Assembly: GCA_025800435.1 (NCBI GenBank)
Contig: JAOXRV010000712.1
Coordinates: 1 to 8,548, forward strand
Source of the DNA: Cellvibrionaceae bacterium
GTDB lineage: Bacteria > Pseudomonadota > Gammaproteobacteria > Pseudomonadales > Cellvibrionaceae
DNA: 8,548 nt
Direction: 5' to 3'
Shown in pieces: positions 6,132-8,548 of the stretch. Below the pieces are notes generated by a model that saw only the letters and a program-made list of their open reading frames with translations, ran no database searches and was not told where the DNA came from. Within the stretch, counting starts at the first letter, position 1. Each line of letters starts with the position of its first letter. The translations under genes were made by a program, and so were the position numbers.

Positions 6132-6450
6132 GGGGTCATCCCTCGCTAGTGGTTATTTATAAAAATTGCTTTGTAACTTGTTCACTAGCTTAGACGGCAC
6201 AAGTTCAGATTTGGAGTACACAAACGATTAATCGCCTGAATCTAGAGTTAAACAACTGGCCGCAAAAATTACGCAACTGCTCTAAATCCAAGCTAAGCCT
6301 TTGATAACAAAGACGACCTGTTTAAAAAGATGAAAAATGATGAGAAATAAAGAAGTGTAACAAGAGCGTTGAACCGATTGGCCCAGCGACCGCCACTGAA
6401 ACAGAGAGCCCAGTGGCGCGTGAAGACTCGTCTTGGGTTGCTAGGGGACC
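6132..6450. other. Intergenic region, AT-rich, with one stem-loop
   Basis: These 319 bases lie between the UrcA gene start and the stop of the ATP-grasp gene, and I see no credible coding sequence. An imperfect repeat pair AACTTGT (6175-6181) and ACAAGTT (6199-6205) lies in the probable promoter area of the UrcA gene. A perfect 8-bp stem CGCCACTG (6391-6398) with CAGTGGCG (6411-6418), loop 12, lies 33 bases past the ATP-grasp stop. It has no T-run, so it might mark the 3' end of that transcript by a factor-dependent route. Confidence 0.45.
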
Positions 6451-7749
6451 TTAACCCACCTGCTTGGCCTGGCCTGGCTGGCCCCGCGGCGGCTCGCCAA
6501 AGGGGGCCGCGGCCCGGCGCCGGGCAATGCGGAAATCCAGGTGCTGGCGCAGCAGCATGGATTCAAAGGCGGTAAATAAACGCTGCATTTGCGGTTGTTT
6601 ATAGGGGAAGATATCCACTGGGTCCATAGCGTGTACATTCATCGCCGCCCCGACTTCAAACACCAATAAGCGCCCATCCGCCGATTCGCCGCAATCAATG
6701 CCCAAATAATCCAGTCCACACACCTCTGCAATGGCGGCCAAAGCCTTTGAGTGGCGCCTGGCAAAACCTTGGCTAAAGTTGGCCATGGTTCGCGCTTCTT
6801 CCTGGCGCTTGGCTTCGCTGTCAACCATACCGGCATTAAGGTAGTGCACCATCCAGTGATCGGAAATCGCCATATGCGCCAGATGGGGCTCGCCATCAAT
6901 CAACATAATGCGGTATTTACGAAACTGGCCGTCGAGGCTGGCGTAATTCACAAAGCGGGAGATAAAAAAGCCGTCCTCGGTCGCCTCTTCCAAATAGCGG
7001 CTCAACTCGGCCGGGGTTTTGACACAGGCCAGGCCCTGGCCGGCGTGGGAATCAATGGGGCGAATAATCAGCGGCCACTGGCCATCGGCCAGCCACTGCT
7101 CCAGGCTCTCGGGCTCTGCCACTAATAACTGCAATTGATCCCTGGCCATGGCCCGGGTCAGGGGTACATCCAAGCCCGCTTGGCCCTGTAAGCGGCAAGA
7201 AATCTCCGCCCGGCCCATTTGCAGCAGGGCAGCGGGATCATTGAGAATTGGCTTGGGCCAGTGCTCCACCAGCGGCCGCAACATGGCCAGATTGGCCCGG
7301 TTGCGATCCAGTTCGCTCAGCCCCACAATCGCCACATCGTGCTCGGGCAGGCTCAGGGGTCGGGGCAAGTCGGGGGATAGGTACAGAAGCTCCAGCTGAA
7401 AACCGGCGCCCTCGGCCAGAAACTCCAGCGGAATATTGCTCATCAAATTACCCGGCGCCATTAGCGCCAGTACTTTTAGTGGGCTCTGGGGGGATAGATC
7501 ATTTAGGCGGTAGTGCTGTTGCAGCTGCAAGGCCTCGGCCTGCAGGGCCACTCCGGTGGCCTCATCGCCGCGCAATTGCAACACAATGGCCAGATCATAC
7601 ATCGCCGCCGCATCACCAGCGTGAGCGCGCTGTAAAAGGGCCTGGGCCTCCAGGCTTAGGTCTTCAGCGGCAAAAGCTCGCCGCATCAAGCGGGCTAGGC
7701 CCTGGACACAGTGGGGGGCAGCGCTGGGCTGGGCAACATCTACAGTCAT
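6451..7749 (-). CDS. ATP-grasp (RimK-like) protein with N-terminal helical repeat
   Basis: This is a 432-residue cytoplasmic protein with no signal peptide. Residues about 31-80 are helical and TPR/Sel1-like (AHAGDAAAMYDLAIVLQLRG). A Rossmann-like segment LKVLALMAPGN starts at 91. From about 170 an ATP-grasp fold follows: the nucleotide-binding strand and loop PLIIRPIDSHAGQGL (226-240), FRKYRIMLIDGEPHLAHMAI (276-295), and the metal-binding end DYLGIDCG and LLVFEVGAAMNVH (Asp352, Glu365, Asn371 are the likely Mg2+ ligands). ATP-grasp enzymes of this type join a carboxylate to an amine through an acyl-phosphate; the substrates here are unknown. Similar TPR plus ATP-grasp proteins are widespread and uncharacterised in proteobacteria, often labelled RimK-like. 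The last 30 residues are low-complexity (Ala, Arg, Pro, Gly). The ribosome binding site is weak (AGAG). The gene lies 76 bases behind the DUF6702-like gene, so co-transcription is plausible. Confidence 0.82.
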   Translation of the reverse strand: MTVDVAQPSAAPHCVQGLARLMRRAFAAEDLSLEAQALLQRAHAGDAAAMYDLAIVLQLRGDEATGVALQAEALQLQQHYRLNDLSPQSPLKVLALMAPGNLMSNIPLEFLAEGAGFQLELLYLSPDLPRPLSLPEHDVAIVGLSELDRNRANLAMLRPLVEHWPKPILNDPAALLQMGRAEISCRLQGQAGLDVPLTRAMARDQLQLLVAEPESLEQWLADGQWPLIIRPIDSHAGQGLACVKTPAELSRYLEEATEDGFFISRFVNYASLDGQFRKYRIMLIDGEPHLAHMAISDHWMVHYLNAGMVDSEAKRQEEARTMANFSQGFARRHSKALAAIAEVCGLDYLGIDCGESADGRLLVFEVGAAMNVHAMDPVDIFPYKQPQMQRLFTAFESMLLRQHLDFRIARRRAAAPFGEPPRGQPGQAKQVG

Positions 7750-7825
7750 CGTCTCTACTCATTGTGGCCAGACTTTGCCGGCATTACTCAGTATAGACAA
7801 TAGAATTGCAAGCCCTGTGCCAAGG

Positions 7826-8362
7826 CTAGGGTTGCAGCTTAGCCAAGCTCAAAACCTGCCAGTCATCACCGCGCACAAAGCTAAGGCTGAGGGCCTTTTG
7901 GTCGCCGCTGCGGCGTTTGCCACTGGGGGCCATGGCCTCCACATTGACGGTATTGAGTTGGTCGGGCCACTGTTCGTGCAGGGCCAACTGGCGCAGGGCG
8001 ATTTGCTCTGGCATTTGCTTGGGCAGGGGCAGTTCTTGATAAACCCAAATAAATTTGCCCTCTAGCTCGTGGCCAAGCAATTTTAATGGGGCAGCGGTTT
8101 GGCCATCAAGGGAGAGCTGAAACTTCTGTTGCAGGTAGTTGACAAAGTGCTGCTGAGTTTTGGCATCGCGATAGATATCCGCACCACCGCCAAATAAATG
8201 CCCCACCGCGTGCTCGGCATCGTGCAAATAAAAGCGGTGGGCGATTTCAATTTGGCCACTGCGCTCGTTAAACAATACCGTGGTGATACCGGCTTTTTGT
8301 TGGTGGGCTTGAGCGGTATTGGCGATGATTAGTAACAGTAGTAAACGTAGAAATATCGTCAT
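7826..8362 (-). CDS. DUF6702-like secreted protein
   Basis: This 178-residue exported protein has no known function. The signal peptide is short and leucine-rich (1-19, cut after AQA), and the mature protein begins with His. The following pattern, HQQKAGITTVLFNERSGQIEI then AHRFYLHDAEHAV, is the N-terminal beta-rich signature I associate with DUF6702: an extracytoplasmic domain with a histidine/aspartate-rich strand that can look metal-binding. GHELEGKFIWVYQELPLP near the middle and a final beta-hairpin fit a compact beta sandwich. There is no cysteine in the mature part. The ATG at 8362 has no clear Shine-Dalgarno, but it places the signal peptide correctly. The downstream ATP-grasp gene is in the same direction with a 76-base gap and no convincing terminator between them. 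The family call is from pattern memory and is moderate. Confidence 0.72.
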   Translation of the reverse strand: MTIFLRLLLLLIIANTAQAHQQKAGITTVLFNERSGQIEIAHRFYLHDAEHAVGHLFGGGADIYRDAKTQQHFVNYLQQKFQLSLDGQTAAPLKLLGHELEGKFIWVYQELPLPKQMPEQIALRQLALHEQWPDQLNTVNVEAMAPSGKRRSGDQKALSLSFVRGDDWQVLSLAKLQP

Positions 8363-8436
8363 GGCGTTACGTCAGCTTATGTGGCTTCGATACCGAGCCA
8401 TGGGGGGAGGGGTGCCCTTCTGGGGGACGCATAAAC

Positions 8437-8489
8437 CCATCCCTGGGGCTCTCGTCCGCCATCCCTGGCTCCCAAGCCCCCAGAGCCCC
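8437..8489. repeat. Short direct and inverted repeats in the right-hand intergenic segment
   Basis: CCATCCCTGG occurs at 8437-8446 and again at 8459-8468. GGGGCTCT (8445-8452) is the exact inverse of AGAGCCCC (8482-8489), so an 8-bp stem can enclose the second direct copy. Inside it GGCT (8467-8470) can pair with AGCC (8475-8478). The segment 8363-8548 has no complete gene. The style is that of multi-copy palindromic intergenic elements, but copy number cannot be judged from one window. Confidence 0.45.
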
Positions 8490-8495
8490 TTACCC
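8463..8495 (-). other. G-quadruplex-type motif
   Basis: The minus strand carries five runs of three to five G within 33 bases, separated by 3, 4, 3 and 5 bases. On the plus strand the C-runs are 8463-8465, 8471-8473, 8477-8481, 8486-8489 and 8493-8495. This meets the usual four-run rule with loops up to seven. It lies about 100 bases upstream of the DUF6702-like gene, on its coding strand, so in an RNA leader or promoter it could affect expression. It competes with the 8-bp stem noted in the same place. Confidence 0.5.
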
Positions 8496-8548
8496 ACCAC
8501 AAGACTCTACAACTAAATGAGTCCTAACACTGTACACGCAGAAAGAGC

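Noticed and set aside
7248..7796. 182-codon plus-strand open frame antisense to the ATP-grasp gene
   Set aside because: Its translation is low-complexity (Ala, Pro, Arg, Gly) with no fold signature, and it is explained by the GC-rich third positions of the gene on the other strand.
7775..8065. Plus-strand frame opposite the DUF6702-like gene
   Set aside because: No ribosome binding site or signature, while the minus-strand frame has a signal peptide and a family-like pattern.
1..8548. CRISPR array, tRNA or rRNA
   Set aside because: No regularly spaced repeats, no cloverleaf with a conserved T-arm and no rRNA signature were seen on either strand.

Overview
The window looks like chromosomal DNA of a GC-moderate gammaproteobacterium. 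A marine lineage near Cellvibrionales/Spongiibacteraceae is my guess, from protein style (UrcA-family proteins, a DUF6702-like protein, a TPR plus ATP-grasp protein) and not from any marker gene. It holds eight protein genes I regard as real. There is no rRNA, no tRNA that I can see, no CRISPR array and no intact mobile element.

Left part (1-3748). The first 372 bases have no intact gene. They contain a 12-bp inverted repeat and a coding-like minus-strand fragment that ends at 179, which may be mobile-element debris. Next, on the minus strand, is a large P2-like cation-transporting P-type ATPase (373-3042, TTG start behind a strong Shine-Dalgarno). Several residues matching known Ca2+ ligands are replaced, so its ion is open. 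Upstream of it, also on the minus strand, is a secreted thioredoxin-fold protein with no cysteine (3257-3748).

Middle part (3749-6450). Divergent from that gene is tag, DNA-3-methyladenine glycosylase I (3885-4487), with all expected zinc and catalytic-pocket residues. It is followed by a Spy/CpxP-like periplasmic protein (4641-5084) whose leader can fold over its own ribosome binding site, and which ends in a clear intrinsic terminator. Two paralogous UrcA-family periplasmic proteins follow on the minus strand (5148-5456 and 5805-6131), separated by about 350 bases of AT-rich DNA with a likely terminator. The stretch 6132-6450 is AT-rich and apparently non-coding.

Right part (6451-8548). 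A DUF6702-like secreted protein (7826-8362) and an ATP-grasp ligase-like protein with an N-terminal helical repeat region (6451-7749) lie head to tail on the minus strand, 76 bases apart, and may be co-transcribed. The last 186 bases are a structured, G-rich (minus strand) intergenic segment with direct and inverted repeats and a G-quadruplex motif.

Taken together, the content suggests envelope and stress housekeeping: ion transport, periplasmic chaperone-like and small secreted proteins, and alkylation repair. I see no obvious multi-gene defence or biosynthetic system. The least understood parts are the UrcA pair, the ATP-grasp/DUF6702 pair and the ion specificity of the ATPase.
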